Of a DNA stretch of 64,000 nt, positions 37,130 to 46,401 are shown in pieces. A program made the translations under genes and the position numbers. The notes below the pieces were generated by a model that did no database searches, was not told the DNA's origin, and was given only the letters and a program-made list of their open reading frames with translations. The DNA comes from Zeimonas arvi. Lineage in GTDB: Bacteria > Pseudomonadota > Gammaproteobacteria > Burkholderiales > Burkholderiaceae_E. Positions within the stretch are counted from its first letter, which is position 1. The number at the start of each line of letters is the position of its first letter. The stretch is taken from positions 372,001-436,000 of the forward strand of contig NZ_VDUY01000001.1 of NCBI RefSeq assembly GCF_008039575.1. Direction: 5' to 3'.

Positions 37130-38341
37130 ATGAGCACGAAACGAAGCGCCGGCCCGCTGGCCGGCATGAAGGTCCTGGAGCTCTCGCAGATCATGGCCGG
37201 CCCCACCGCCGGGATGATGCTCGCCGACCTCGGCGCCGACGTGATCAAGGTGGAGAAGCTGCCGGGGGGCGACGATTCGCGCAGCTACCGCGAGCCGCGG
37301 GTCAATGGCGTCTCGGCGCCGTTCATGATCCTGAACCGCAACAAGCGCGGCATCGCGCTCGACCTGAAGCACCCGAAGGGCAAGGAGGTGCTCAAGCGGA
37401 TGGCGGCCGGGGCCGATGTGCTGACCGAGAACTACCGCAAGGGCACGCTGGAGAAGCTCGGGGTCGGCTACGACACGCTGTCCAGGCTCAACCCGGGCCT
37501 GATCTACTCGTCGGTCTCGGGCTACGGCCGCACCGGTCCCTGGGCCGACAAGGGCGGCTTCGACCTGATCGCACAGGGCTTCTCGGGCCTGATGAGCATC
37601 ACCGGCGAGCCGGGCCGCCCGCCCGCGAAATCGGGCAACCCGGTCGCGGACATCAACGCCGGCATCCTCCAGGCGATGGGCATCATCGCGGCCTACGTGC
37701 ACAAGCTGAAGACGGGCGAGGGCCAGATCGTCGAGACCTCGCTGATGGAAGCGGCGCTGCAGCAGACCTACTGGCACGCGGCGATCTTCTTCGCGACCGG
37801 CGCCTCGGGCGGGCCGCTGGGCTCGAGCCACGTGCTGACCGCGCCCTACCAGGCCTTTCGCACCGCCGACGGCTTCATCAACATCGGCGGCGCGAACCAG
37901 TCGAACTGGGAGCGCATCACCGACGTGCTGGGTCATCCGGAGTGGAAATCCGACCCGCGCTTCGTCGACAACAACGCGCGCATGCGCAACCTGACGGCGC
38001 TGGTCGAGGCGATGGAGGCAGTGCTGATCGCGCACGATCGCGCCCACTGGATCGCGGCCTTCGACGCGGCCGGCGTGCCGGCAGGACCGGTGCACTCGAT
38101 CGGCGAGGCACTGACCCATCCGCAGGTGCTCGCCCGCGACATGGTCGTCGAGGTCGACCACCCGAAGGCCGGCCGCACCCGGGCGGTGGGCTTTCCGGTG
38201 AAGCTGCACGGGACGCCCGCGGTGGCGCCGAAGCCCGCGCCCGCGCTGGGCGAGCACACCCGGGCGGTGCTGGCAGAATTCGGGTACACGGCCGACGAGA
38301 TCGACGCGCTGATCGCGGAAGGTGTCGTCAGGGCCGACTAG
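37130..38341 (+). CDS. CaiB/BaiF (class III) CoA-transferase
   Basis: 403 residues. Family motifs: LAGMKVLELSQIMAGPTAGMMLADLGADVIKVE (start and end quoted: LAGMKVLELSQ, DLGADVIKVEK), NRNKRGIALDLK, VSGYGRTGPW and VADINAGILQAMG, whose D174 aligns with the catalytic aspartate of formyl-CoA transferase. The enzyme transfers CoA between carboxylic acids. It lies 12 bases after the crotonase gene and is probably co-translated with it. It likely activates the acid imported by the TRAP system. Confidence 0.93.
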   Translation: MSTKRSAGPLAGMKVLELSQIMAGPTAGMMLADLGADVIKVEKLPGGDDSRSYREPRVNGVSAPFMILNRNKRGIALDLKHPKGKEVLKRMAAGADVLTENYRKGTLEKLGVGYDTLSRLNPGLIYSSVSGYGRTGPWADKGGFDLIAQGFSGLMSITGEPGRPPAKSGNPVADINAGILQAMGIIAAYVHKLKTGEGQIVETSLMEAALQQTYWHAAIFFATGASGGPLGSSHVLTAPYQAFRTADGFINIGGANQSNWERITDVLGHPEWKSDPRFVDNNARMRNLTALVEAMEAVLIAHDRAHWIAAFDAAGVPAGPVHSIGEALTHPQVLARDMVVEVDHPKAGRTRAVGFPVKLHGTPAVAPKPAPALGEHTRAVLAEFGYTADEIDALIAEGVVRAD

Positions 38342-38407
38342 CACCTTGCCGCCCCGGCGGCCGGCGGCGCCACGCGCGCTGGCCGGCCGCCACCCGACGA
38401 CACCGAC

Positions 38408-39601
38408 ATGACGCCTCCGACTCCCCTCCCCGTTTCCTATCCCCTGGCGAGCCGCACCGGCCGCATCGATCCCTTCCACGTGATGGAGCTGGCCAAGCGC
38501 GCCGCCGCGCTGGAGGCCGCCGGCCACCCGATCATCCACATGAGCATCGGCGAGCCGGACTTCACCGCGCCCGAGCCGGTGGTCGCGGCGCTCGAGCGCG
38601 CCGCCCGCGCCGGCCACACGCAGTACACCGGCGCTACCGGGCTCGCTTCGCTGAGGAAGGCGATCGCCTACGACTACGGCGAGCGCTATGGGCTGGACAT
38701 CGCGCCCTCGCGGATCGTGGTCACCGCCGGCGCCTCGGCCGCGCTGTCCCTGGCTTGCTGCGCGCTGGTCAACCCTGGTGACGGCGTGCTGATGACCGAC
38801 CCCAGCTACCCGTGCAACCGGCACTTCGTGGCCGCCTTCGACGGCGAGCCACAACTGGTGCCGGTGGGGCCGGACACGCGTTTCCAGCTCGACCGGGCAC
38901 TGCTCGAGGCGAACTGGGCGCCGAACACCCGCGGCACGCTGCTCGCCTCGCCTGCCAACCCGACCGGCACCTCGATTCCCTTCGACGAGCTGGCCCGAAT
39001 CGCGGACGCCGTCCGCGCGCGCGGCGGCTTCTCGATCGTCGACGAGATCTACCTGGGCCTGTCCTACGACGACGCGCCGCGCAGCGCGCTGGCGCTGGGC
39101 GACGACCTGATCGTCACCAACAGCTTCTCGAAGTACTTCCACATGACCGGCTGGCGTCTCGGGTGGCTGGTGGTGCCGGAGTCGCTGGCGCCAGTCTTCG
39201 AGAAGCTGTCGCAGAACCTCTACATCTGCGCGTCGACGCTCGCCCAGCATGCGGCGCTCGCCTGCTTCGATCCCGAGTCGCTGGCGATCTTCGAGGCGCG
39301 GCGCGACGAGTTCCGCCGCCGGCGCGACTGGATCGTGCCGGCGCTGCGCGGCATCGGGCTCGACGTTCCGGTGATGCCCGACGGCGCCTTCTACGCCTGG
39401 GCCGACTGCAGCGCGCACGCCGACGACAGCTCGGCCTTCGCGATCGAGCTGCTGGAGCAGACCGGCGTGTCGGTGGTGCCCGGCAAGGACTTCGGCCGCC
39501 ACGACCCGCAGCGCTGGATCAGGCTGTCGTACGCGACCTCGATGCAGAAGATGAGCGAGGCGATCGAACGCCTGGGCCGGCACCTCGCGCAGCGCAGCTG
39601 A
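38408..39601 (+). CDS. Class I/II PLP-dependent aminotransferase (AspC/AlaA-like)
   Basis: 397 residues. Fold-type I signatures include MSIGEPDFTAPEPV, TQYTGATGLASLR, SPANPTGTSIP, VDEIYLGLSYDD and the PLP lysine K242 in NSFSKYFHMTGWRLGW. The C-terminal arginine in RWIRLSYATS should bind the substrate carboxylate. It closes the GntR-controlled rightward gene series, 66 bases after the CoA-transferase. It might be a housekeeping aminotransferase rather than part of the pathway. Confidence 0.9.
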   Translation: MTPPTPLPVSYPLASRTGRIDPFHVMELAKRAAALEAAGHPIIHMSIGEPDFTAPEPVVAALERAARAGHTQYTGATGLASLRKAIAYDYGERYGLDIAPSRIVVTAGASAALSLACCALVNPGDGVLMTDPSYPCNRHFVAAFDGEPQLVPVGPDTRFQLDRALLEANWAPNTRGTLLASPANPTGTSIPFDELARIADAVRARGGFSIVDEIYLGLSYDDAPRSALALGDDLIVTNSFSKYFHMTGWRLGWLVVPESLAPVFEKLSQNLYICASTLAQHAALACFDPESLAIFEARRDEFRRRRDWIVPALRGIGLDVPVMPDGAFYAWADCSAHADDSSAFAIELLEQTGVSVVPGKDFGRHDPQRWIRLSYATSMQKMSEAIERLGRHLAQRS

Positions 39602-39670
39602 GGAATCGCGGCAGTCGGAGATCGCGCGGCCGGGGCGCCGCGCGGACCGGGCGGACGATGGCAGCCCGGG

Positions 39671-40795
39671 TCAGTGGTCGTGCAGCTTGTCCATCAGCTG
39701 CGCCACCGCCTCCACGCCGCGGAGGTCGGCGCTGCTGGCCGGCGGGACGTCGATCTTGCCGATCGGCGCGTCGAGATCGAACAGCGAGATGGTCTTGGTC
39801 TCGCCCGGCGTGCCGCTGTCGGGCGTGATGCGTGCAGCCTCCGGAATCACGCGGGCGCCGGCCTGGCGCTCGGCCTGCGCGCGGCCCTGGGCCGCCGCCG
39901 CGATCCGCTCGCGTTCTGAAAGCACCTTGCGCCCGTAGCCGAAGTCGTGCGACAGCAGGGCCGCGCCGACGTAGGACTTGAGCGCGCCTTCGACCGAGCC
40001 TTCCCGGACCAGGTATTCCTTCAGGATCGCCGAGCCGACCGTGATGTTGGCCACCGGGTCGAAGGCGGCGGCCGCGCCGCCGAAGGGCGCGAACTTGTCG
40101 GTGTGGACCCGGGTGAGCACCTGCATCAGGCCCTGGGCGCCCTTCGAGCTGCGCGCGTTCGGGTTGAAGCTCGACTCGACCGAGACGACCGCGAGGATCA
40201 GGTGAGGATCGAGACGGAATTCGCGCGCCGCGCGGTAGGCATGGGCGACGAAGGTCTGGACGTCGTCGACCGCGACCCGGTACTTGGACGCGATGAAGCG
40301 CGCGATGTTGCGCTGTTCGTCGGTGAGCTTGAGGGGCGGGCGCGCGGCCTCGGCCTCGCGTGCGGTCGCGGCCTGCCGCGCGAGGCGCTCGCGCTCGACC
40401 GCAGGCTGGCCCGGGACGGCCGTGCCCGTCGACGCCAGGGCGCGCTGCGCGCCGCCGCCGGACGACGGTTCGCGGCTTGCCGCCGCATGCCTGGCCCGCG
40501 CCATGTGCCGCTCGATCTCGGCAAGCGCGCTGGCGCGGGCACCGCCCGCGGACGCGGGGGCGCCTTGCGCGAGGGCGGCGGCGCCGGACTGCGCCGGCAC
40601 GGCGAACGCGACGTCGCTTCCCGCGCCGGACAGCACGGACCGATTGGCGTCGGCCTTCGCGCCGACACCGTGAAGCGTCGAAACCGCGACCGCGATCACC
40701 GCGACCATCGGCATCGACGCCACCGACGATCGGCCGGCGCCGACGAATCGCGCGAGCGATCCGAACATGTTCGTGACTTGACGCTGCTCGAGCAT
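39671..40795 (-). CDS. Lytic transglycosylase (SLT domain) protein
   Basis: 374 residues. An N-terminal membrane/signal segment (about 28-48) is followed by a long Ala/Arg-rich low-complexity region (about 55-150). The SLT domain (about 160-280) has the catalytic E207 in VVSVESSFNPNARSSKGAQGL and GLMQVLTRVH, then AFDPVANITVGSAILKEYL. It would cleave peptidoglycan in the periplasm. AAGGAGG precedes the ATG at 40795. The C-terminal tail (GETKTISLFDLDAPIG) is of unknown role. Confidence 0.9.
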   Translation of the reverse strand: MLEQRQVTNMFGSLARFVGAGRSSVASMPMVAVIAVAVSTLHGVGAKADANRSVLSGAGSDVAFAVPAQSGAAALAQGAPASAGGARASALAEIERHMARARHAAASREPSSGGGAQRALASTGTAVPGQPAVERERLARQAATAREAEAARPPLKLTDEQRNIARFIASKYRVAVDDVQTFVAHAYRAAREFRLDPHLILAVVSVESSFNPNARSSKGAQGLMQVLTRVHTDKFAPFGGAAAAFDPVANITVGSAILKEYLVREGSVEGALKSYVGAALLSHDFGYGRKVLSERERIAAAAQGRAQAERQAGARVIPEAARITPDSGTPGETKTISLFDLDAPIGKIDVPPASSADLRGVEAVAQLMDKLHDH

Positions 40796-41252
40796 CGAGC
40801 CTCCTTCCGGCTTGCGCCGTACGGTTCGCCCGAAAGGCGAGTGATCCTGCGAATCGGGACCGCAGACCGTGCAGTGAGCGGACCCGGTTCCGCGTCGACA
40901 GCGTGGTCGAGACCTGCGGAACCTCTTGCGGGCGATGCGTGGCCGCCTGCTGTAGGCGAACCCCCGGCATGCTCACAGCCGATTCGCCCTCGTCGGGGGC
41001 CGGATCGCCGGCATGCTCACGGCACGACCCCCGCTTTCGCGCTCGTCAAGAGGCCTCCGACGAACGCAAGGCCGCGCTGGAACGGCGGCCGACCCTGTGG
41101 AGAGATGGCCGGATTTTAGGGATCGACGGCGGCGGGGTCAACCGAAAGATATTGCCAGAATGCAGTCTCCGGGCCGGGCCGATGGCCGGAATCCTTGCGC
41201 GCCCGGGCCGGTGCGACAATCCGCTGCGCCCCTCAACGACGCCTGGAAACCC
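40796..41252. other. 457-bp divergent intergenic region without a recognisable gene
   Basis: This lies between the lytic transglycosylase gene (leftward) and ubiD (rightward). I found no convincing reading frame and no RNA family. The word GGCATGCTCAC occurs twice about 44 bases apart (near 40966 and 41010). On the minus strand, close to the transglycosylase start, TCGCCTTTCGGGCGA can form a short hairpin. I checked for the GEMM and ydaO riboswitch cores sometimes linked to such genes and saw neither. Confidence 0.5.
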
Positions 41253-42809
41253 ATGAAATACGAGGATCTGCGGGACTTCGTCCGCCAGCTCGAGACCGCC
41301 GGCGAGCTGAAGCGGATCGGCAAGGAGGTGTCGCCATCCCTGGAAATGACCGAGGTCGCGGATCGGGTATTGCGGGCGGGCGGCCCTGCCCTGCTCTTCG
41401 AGCATCCGGTCCACGAGGGCCGGCGCTGGCCGATCCCGGTGCTGGCCAACCTGTTCGGCACGCCCAGGCGGGTCGCCCTGGGCATGGGCGCCGAATCGAC
41501 CGACGCGCTTAGGGAGACCGGCAAGCTGCTGGCCTACCTGAAGGAACCCGAGCCGCCCAAGGGCCTGCGCGACGCCTGGGACAAGCTGCCGATGCTGCGC
41601 CAGGTGCTGAACATGGCGCCGAAGGAGGTGGGCCGGCCCGCCTGCCAGGAGCAGGTGCTCGCAGGCGACGAGGCCGACCTCGCGAAGCTGCCGGTGCAAA
41701 CCTGCTGGCCCGGCGACGCGGCGCCGCTGATCACCTGGGGGCTGGTGGTGACGCGCGGCCCGAACCGGGCGCGACAGAACCTGGGCATTTACCGCCAGCA
41801 GGTGATCGGACCCAGGCAGACGATCATGCGCTGGCTCGCCCATCGCGGCGGGGCGCTGGACTTCCGGGACCACGCCGCGCGGCATCCGGGACAGCCTTTC
41901 CCGATCGCGGTGGCGCTGGGCGCCGACCCGGCGACGATCCTCGGCGCGGTGACGCCGGTGCCGGACACGCTTTCGGAGTACCAGTTCGCGGGCCTGCTGC
42001 GCGGCTCGAAGACCTTGCTCGCGAAATGCCTCGGCAGCACGCTGCGGGTGCCCGCCAGCGCCGAGATCGTCCTCGAAGGGGCGATCCGGCCCGATCCGGA
42101 CGGCAGCCTGACCGAAGGCCATGCCCGGCGCCTGGGCTGGCAGGGCGATCTTCCGGCCACCGCGCGCACGGGCTGGGAAATGGCGCTCGAGGGTCCCTAC
42201 GGCGACCACACCGGCTATTACAACGAGCAGGACTGGTTCCCGGTGTTCACCATCGACCGGATCACGATGCGCGAGTCGCCGATCTACCACTCGACCTACA
42301 CCGGCAAGCCGCCCGACGAGCCGGCGATCCTCGGCGTGGCGCTGAACGAGGTCTTCGTACCGATCCTGTGCCGGCAGTTTCCGGAAATCGTGGACTTCTA
42401 CCTGCCGCCCGAGGGCTGCTCCTACCGGATGGCGGTGGTGTCGATCCGCAAGCAGTACCCGGGCCATGCCAAGCGGGTGATGTTCGGGATCTGGAGCTTC
42501 CTGCGCCAGTTCATGTACACCAAGTTCATCGTCGTCGTCGACGAGGACATCGACGTGCGCGACTGGAAGGAAGTGATCTGGGCGATCACGACCCGGGTCG
42601 ATCCGATCCGCGACGCGACGCTGGTCGACCGCACGCCGATCGACTACCTGGACTTCGCTTCGCCGGTGTCCGGGCTCGGCTCGAAACTGGGGCTGGACGC
42701 CACCAACAAGTGGCCCGGCGAGACCACGCGCGAGTGGGGTCGGCCGATCGTGATGGACGAAGCGGTCAGGCGGCGGGTCGACGCGATGTGGGCCGAGCTC
42801 GGTCTCTGA
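41253..42809 (+). CDS. ubiD: UbiD family decarboxylase (3-octaprenyl-4-hydroxybenzoate decarboxylase)
   Basis: 518 residues. UbiD enzymes use prenylated FMN to decarboxylate aromatic acids; this type acts in ubiquinone synthesis. Visible family sequence includes [73 protein letters not shown] and the C-terminal [16 protein letters not shown]. The length suits the bacterial enzyme. No ubiX is in the window. The ATG at 41253 fits the standard N-terminus. Its last 44 bases overlap the convergent VanZ-like gene. Confidence 0.95.
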   Translation: MKYEDLRDFVRQLETAGELKRIGKEVSPSLEMTEVADRVLRAGGPALLFEHPVHEGRRWPIPVLANLFGTPRRVALGMGAESTDALRETGKLLAYLKEPEPPKGLRDAWDKLPMLRQVLNMAPKEVGRPACQEQVLAGDEADLAKLPVQTCWPGDAAPLITWGLVVTRGPNRARQNLGIYRQQVIGPRQTIMRWLAHRGGALDFRDHAARHPGQPFPIAVALGADPATILGAVTPVPDTLSEYQFAGLLRGSKTLLAKCLGSTLRVPASAEIVLEGAIRPDPDGSLTEGHARRLGWQGDLPATARTGWEMALEGPYGDHTGYYNEQDWFPVFTIDRITMRESPIYHSTYTGKPPDEPAILGVALNEVFVPILCRQFPEIVDFYLPPEGCSYRMAVVSIRKQYPGHAKRVMFGIWSFLRQFMYTKFIVVVDEDIDVRDWKEVIWAITTRVDPIRDATLVDRTPIDYLDFASPVSGLGSKLGLDATNKWPGETTREWGRPIVMDEAVRRRVDAMWAELGL

Positions 42810-44019
42810 TCGGGCGGTCATCGCCTGCCCGGCCGAAGAGCGCCCAGGCCACGGCGAAGGCCAGCCCGGTCAGCAGCGGCGCCGAGCTGTCGGGCACGCG
42901 CCCCGGTATCCAGGCCTGGGCGACCTCGGAAGCGAGCATCAGCCCGACCACCCCGCCGGGCAGCACGACGCGGCGCCGCGCGATGTCCACGCCGCACTGC
43001 TGGAGCCAGCGCAGCGAGAGCAGCAGCGAGAACGCGAGCCAACCGAACATCAGCGAAAGCTCGAGCGCCGGCAGCAGGCTGCCGCGGCCAAGCTGCGGCA
43101 ACCACTCGAACCCGCCGGCGTGCACGCCGCCCCGCCCCGGTGCGAGCTGGTAGGCCCCCACCGAGACGAGCGCCAGCAGCGGCAACAGCCGGGCCAGGAC
43201 CGGACCGGCCGAGCGCGAAGGCATCCAGAATGCGAGCGCGGCGGCCAGCGCCACCGCCGCGAGCTCGTCATAGGACAGGGCCCGCCAGACCAGCAGCACC
43301 TGCCCCACGAGCGCCGCGCCGATCGCCAGGGCCAGCGCGAGGCTCGCGGCCGCCCGTCCGCGCCAGATCGCCCGCAAGGCCACGGCCACCGCCAGCCAGC
43401 CGAAGAAGTGACGGGCGAAGCGCCACGGATCGGGACCGCCCCAGTCCGCCCAGTGCAGCAGGAAGGCCAGGTTGGACCGGATCGTTCCCACGTCGAGGGT
43501 GAAGCGCCAGGGCGCCAGCGCCAGCGCGAGCCAGGCGCCCGTCACGAGAAGCACCGGCCAGAGCAGCGGCGCGCGGATCGCGGCGGCCACCGGGGCATGG
43601 CCCGGCGCGGCCACCGGGGCATGGCCCGGCGCCGCCACGCGGGACATGAGCAGCAGCCCGGCCAGCCCGCCGGCCGAGTTCATCGCGAGGTCGAACCACG
43701 AGGATACGCGGGCCGGCATGCAGGCCTGCAGCAACTCCATCGCAAGCGAGAACCCCGCGATCGCCGCCAGCCCGGCCGCCAGGGACACTGCCGAGCGCCG
43801 GGGGGCGAGCCAGGCCGCGGCGAGCAGGCCCAGAGGAAGGTAGGCGACGAGGTTGGCGAGCCCGTCGCTCAGCGAGAGCCGCTGCCCCTGCTGAAGCAGG
43901 GGCAGCCTGCACTCGCCGGCACCGCCGCCGGCGAGCGACTGGTAGGCGACGAACAGCAGGTACGCCACGGTCGCCGCGGCGAGCGCAAGGCGAGGCCGGC
44001 GGCCCGCGCCTTCAGCCAT
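42766..44019 (-). CDS. VanZ-like integral membrane protein
   Basis: 417 residues with about ten hydrophobic segments. The N-terminal third ([19 protein letters not shown], then [28 protein letters not shown], shown here in part) matches the VanZ-like family, and a similar [14 protein letters not shown] recurs near the C-terminus, suggesting an internal duplication. Function is unknown; VanZ proteins are linked to envelope or glycopeptide phenotypes. A 24-bp direct repeat at 43587-43634 encodes the doubled VAAPGHAP. The start overlaps the dacB stop by eight bases, implying coupling; the 3' end overlaps ubiD. Confidence 0.8.
   Translation of the reverse strand: MAEGAGRRPRLALAAATVAYLLFVAYQSLAGGGAGECRLPLLQQGQRLSLSDGLANLVAYLPLGLLAAAWLAPRRSAVSLAAGLAAIAGFSLAMELLQACMPARVSSWFDLAMNSAGGLAGLLLMSRVAAPGHAPVAAPGHAPVAAAIRAPLLWPVLLVTGAWLALALAPWRFTLDVGTIRSNLAFLLHWADWGGPDPWRFARHFFGWLAVAVALRAIWRGRAAASLALALAIGAALVGQVLLVWRALSYDELAAVALAAALAFWMPSRSAGPVLARLLPLLALVSVGAYQLAPGRGGVHAGGFEWLPQLGRGSLLPALELSLMFGWLAFSLLLSLRWLQQCGVDIARRRVVLPGGVVGLMLASEVAQAWIPGRVPDSSAPLLTGLAFAVAWALFGRAGDDRPIRDRARPTSRRPAA
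43587..43634. repeat. 24-bp tandem duplication inside the VanZ-like gene
   Basis: Two adjacent copies (43587-43610 and 43611-43634) differ at one base near the end of the unit. They keep the reading frame and add eight residues to a loop between membrane segments. Confidence 0.85.
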
Positions 44020-45484
44020 TCTCGTGCAGCCAGCGGAGCAGCCTGTCCTGGGCGGCGCCCGAAGCGCCCGCGCGGGGACCGTTGACGAACATCGCCAGCG
44101 CATAGCGCCGGCCCGACGCCGCCTCGAGATAGCCGGCGATCGAGCGGACTTCCGCAAGGCTGCCGCTCTTGATCCAGGCGCGGCCGGCGACTGGCTGGCC
44201 GACCAGCCTGAAGCGGACCGTGCCGGTCTCGCCAACCCGCGGCAGCGAAGCCCGGAAGCGCTCGCCGAGGGGCTCCCGGGCCGCCTGCGCCAGCAGGCTG
44301 ACCAGGCTGGCCGGGCTGATCCGGGCCTGCCGGGACAGGCCTGCGCCGTTGTCCAGCACCATCTCGGGGAAATCGAGCCCGCGCTCGCGCAGCCAGGCGC
44401 GCACCGCGTCGCCCCCCTCTCGGACGCCCGCCGGCCGCGCGCCGGACGCCGCCGCGACCTGCAACAGCAGCTGGCGGGCCATCACGTTGTTGCTGAAGTG
44501 ATTGACGTCGTCGACCACCTCGGCAAGGGTTCGCGGCGAAACCCAGTCGATCCACGGCTTGCCGTCGGCCGCGCCGCGCTCGAGCCGCGCGCCGCCCTCC
44601 CAGACTCCGCCGGAGCCCCGCCAGGCCGCCGCGAAGAAGGCCCGCGCGAACTCGACGTGGCCGAGCACCGCCGCGAACAGGCCCTGCTCGCCGCACCCTG
44701 CCGAGTAAGGACCTTCGACCCGGATGACCGGCGGAGCGTCGCCCCGCCCTGCCTCATCGCGCACCCGCAGGCCCGCGACGCCATGGCGGCAGGGACCGCG
44801 CTGCACGCGGATCCGGTTCTCGATCCGGACGTCGGCCAGCGGCGGATCGAGCTCGATGCGGGCCCCGGCGGCCTCGGGGCGGACCACCAACCGCGTGGCC
44901 TTGAAGTTCATCAGCGCGCCGGAGGGCAACACGTTGTAGGGCTGCGAGGGGTCGCCGTCGAAGGGCGCCTGCGTATCGTCGACCGGTTCGAAGATCGCGT
45001 CGTCGATCACCAGGTCGCCGCGGATCTCGCGCAGCCCGGCGGCCCGGATCCGGGCGATCCACTCGGTGAGATCCTCCACCACGAGCTTCGGGTCGCCGCC
45101 GCCGCGCAGGATCAGGTCGCCCTCGAGAACGCCGTCGACGATGGCGCCGCGCAGGTGCAGCGTGGTGCGCCAGCGGAACTCGGGCCCGAGGATGGACAGC
45201 GCGGCCCAGGTGGTGACCAGCTTCAGCGTGGAGGCCGGATTGAACGGCCGGTCGGCGTTCAGGCCCCAGGCCGGACCGCCGCGGACGCCGTCGAGCCGGC
45301 GGATCGCGATGCCCACGTCGGCCGTATCGATCCCTGCCTCGCGCAGCCAGTCGGCGACCGGCGGCCCGGTCTCGGCGCGCGCCGGGGACCCCGGGACACC
45401 GAGCACGAAGAGGACCATCGCGAGGATGGCGCAAAATGCCGACTTTCGGCGGCTTGCGGGCCGCCCCGATCTCGAAGCTTTCAT
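44012..45484 (-). CDS. dacB: D-alanyl-D-alanine carboxypeptidase/endopeptidase (PBP4, DacB family)
   Basis: 490 residues with a signal peptide (about 14-38). The three penicillin-binding motifs are present: S85-T-L-K88 in FNPASTLKLV, SNN in NHFSNNVMARQ and KSG in RAWIKSGSL. The large insert between motifs 1 and 2 fits class C PBPs of the DacB type, which trim or cross-cut peptidoglycan in the periplasm. The ATG at 45484 gives a proper signal peptide. It is divergent from the SDR gene at 45535 with a 50-base gap. Confidence 0.94.
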   Translation of the reverse strand: MKASRSGRPASRRKSAFCAILAMVLFVLGVPGSPARAETGPPVADWLREAGIDTADVGIAIRRLDGVRGGPAWGLNADRPFNPASTLKLVTTWAALSILGPEFRWRTTLHLRGAIVDGVLEGDLILRGGGDPKLVVEDLTEWIARIRAAGLREIRGDLVIDDAIFEPVDDTQAPFDGDPSQPYNVLPSGALMNFKATRLVVRPEAAGARIELDPPLADVRIENRIRVQRGPCRHGVAGLRVRDEAGRGDAPPVIRVEGPYSAGCGEQGLFAAVLGHVEFARAFFAAAWRGSGGVWEGGARLERGAADGKPWIDWVSPRTLAEVVDDVNHFSNNVMARQLLLQVAAASGARPAGVREGGDAVRAWLRERGLDFPEMVLDNGAGLSRQARISPASLVSLLAQAAREPLGERFRASLPRVGETGTVRFRLVGQPVAGRAWIKSGSLAEVRSIAGYLEAASGRRYALAMFVNGPRAGASGAAQDRLLRWLHENG

Positions 45485-45534
45485 GTCGCCCGGATTATCC
45501 CATCGGGCAAGCCGAAAACGGAGGAGAACAGGCA

Positions 45535-46299
45535 ATGCGTTTGACGGACAAGGTGGCGCTGGTGACGGGCGGGGCGAAGGGCATCGGCGAGGCGATCGCG
45601 CGCCGCTTCGCAGCCGAGGGAGCGAGAGTGGTCATCGCCGACCGCGACGCCGATGCCGGCAGCGCGGTCGCGGCCAGCGTGCCGGGCATGCACTTCGTGG
45701 CCGCCGACGTGGCCGCCCCTGGCGCGGGCACGGCGCTGGTGGAGGCCGCGATCGAGCGCTTCGGTCGGCTCGACGTGCTGGTGAACAACGCCGGCATCAC
45801 CCACGCCGCGGACTTCCTCGACCTGCGCGAGGAAGACTTCGACCGCGTGCTGTCGGTGAACCTGCGCTCCTACTTCGTCGTCGGCCAGGCGGCGGCGCGC
45901 CAGATGGTCGCCCAGGGCGGCGGCGGCGCGATCGTGAACATGTCCAGCGTGAACGCGATCCTGGCCATTCCCGACCAAGTGCCCTACGTGGTTTCCAAGG
46001 GCGCGGTGAACCAGCTGACCCGGGTCATGGCGATCTCCCTGGCGCCGCACGACATCCGCGTGAATGCGGTCGGGCCGGGCACGATCGCCACCGAGCTCGC
46101 CCGCAAGGCGGTCATGGGCTCGCCCGAGGCGCGCCTCAAGCTGCTGTCGCGCACGCCGATGCGACGGCTGGGCGAGCCCGACGAGGTCGCCAAGGTGGCG
46201 CTGTTCCTGGCCAGCGACGATGCGTCCTACCTGACCGGCCAGATCGTGTATCCGGACGGCGGGCGGATGGCGCTCAACTACACCGTGCCGGTCGAGTGA
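45535..46299 (+). CDS. SDR family oxidoreductase
   Basis: 254 residues of the classical SDR family: TGGAKGIG (11-18), NNAG (84-87), S137/S138 in NMSSVN, Y151-V-V-S-K155, and a C-terminal LASDDASYLTGQIVYPDGG. D36 in IADRD suggests NAD preference. GGAGGAGAA sits upstream of the ATG. Its substrate is not evident. It stands alone between the divergent dacB gene and the following hemN gene. Confidence 0.93.
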   Translation: MRLTDKVALVTGGAKGIGEAIARRFAAEGARVVIADRDADAGSAVAASVPGMHFVAADVAAPGAGTALVEAAIERFGRLDVLVNNAGITHAADFLDLREEDFDRVLSVNLRSYFVVGQAAARQMVAQGGGGAIVNMSSVNAILAIPDQVPYVVSKGAVNQLTRVMAISLAPHDIRVNAVGPGTIATELARKAVMGSPEARLKLLSRTPMRRLGEPDEVAKVALFLASDDASYLTGQIVYPDGGRMALNYTVPVE

Positions 46300-46351
46300 A
46301 TGCCGGCCAGGGAAATTCCTGATCCGCACGGCGGAATTCCTTCCCGCGCGC

Positions 46352-46365
46352 TTGCGCCCGATCAA
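46352..46365. promoter_or_regulatory. Possible FNR/Anr site upstream of hemN
   Basis: TTGCGCCCGATCAA matches the consensus TTGATNNNNATCAA at eight of ten defined positions, with a perfect right half. It lies 36 bases before the hemN ATG. Oxygen-independent HemN genes are often under FNR/Anr control, so the position is sensible, but the left half is weak. Confidence 0.35.
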
Positions 46366-46401
46366 GACGTGGAATGCGCGGCGGGCGGCACACTTGCCGC
46401 C

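Noticed and set aside
37130..38341. Loss of the catalytic aspartate in the CoA-transferase (VETSLMEA in place of a VDVSLLDA-like motif)
   Set aside because: The catalytic aspartate of class III transferases lies earlier; D174 in VADINAGI fits that position, so the enzyme looks intact.
40796..41252. Cyclic dinucleotide riboswitch in front of the lytic transglycosylase
   Set aside because: The conserved GEMM and ydaO cores are not present on the minus strand; only a short hairpin is seen.
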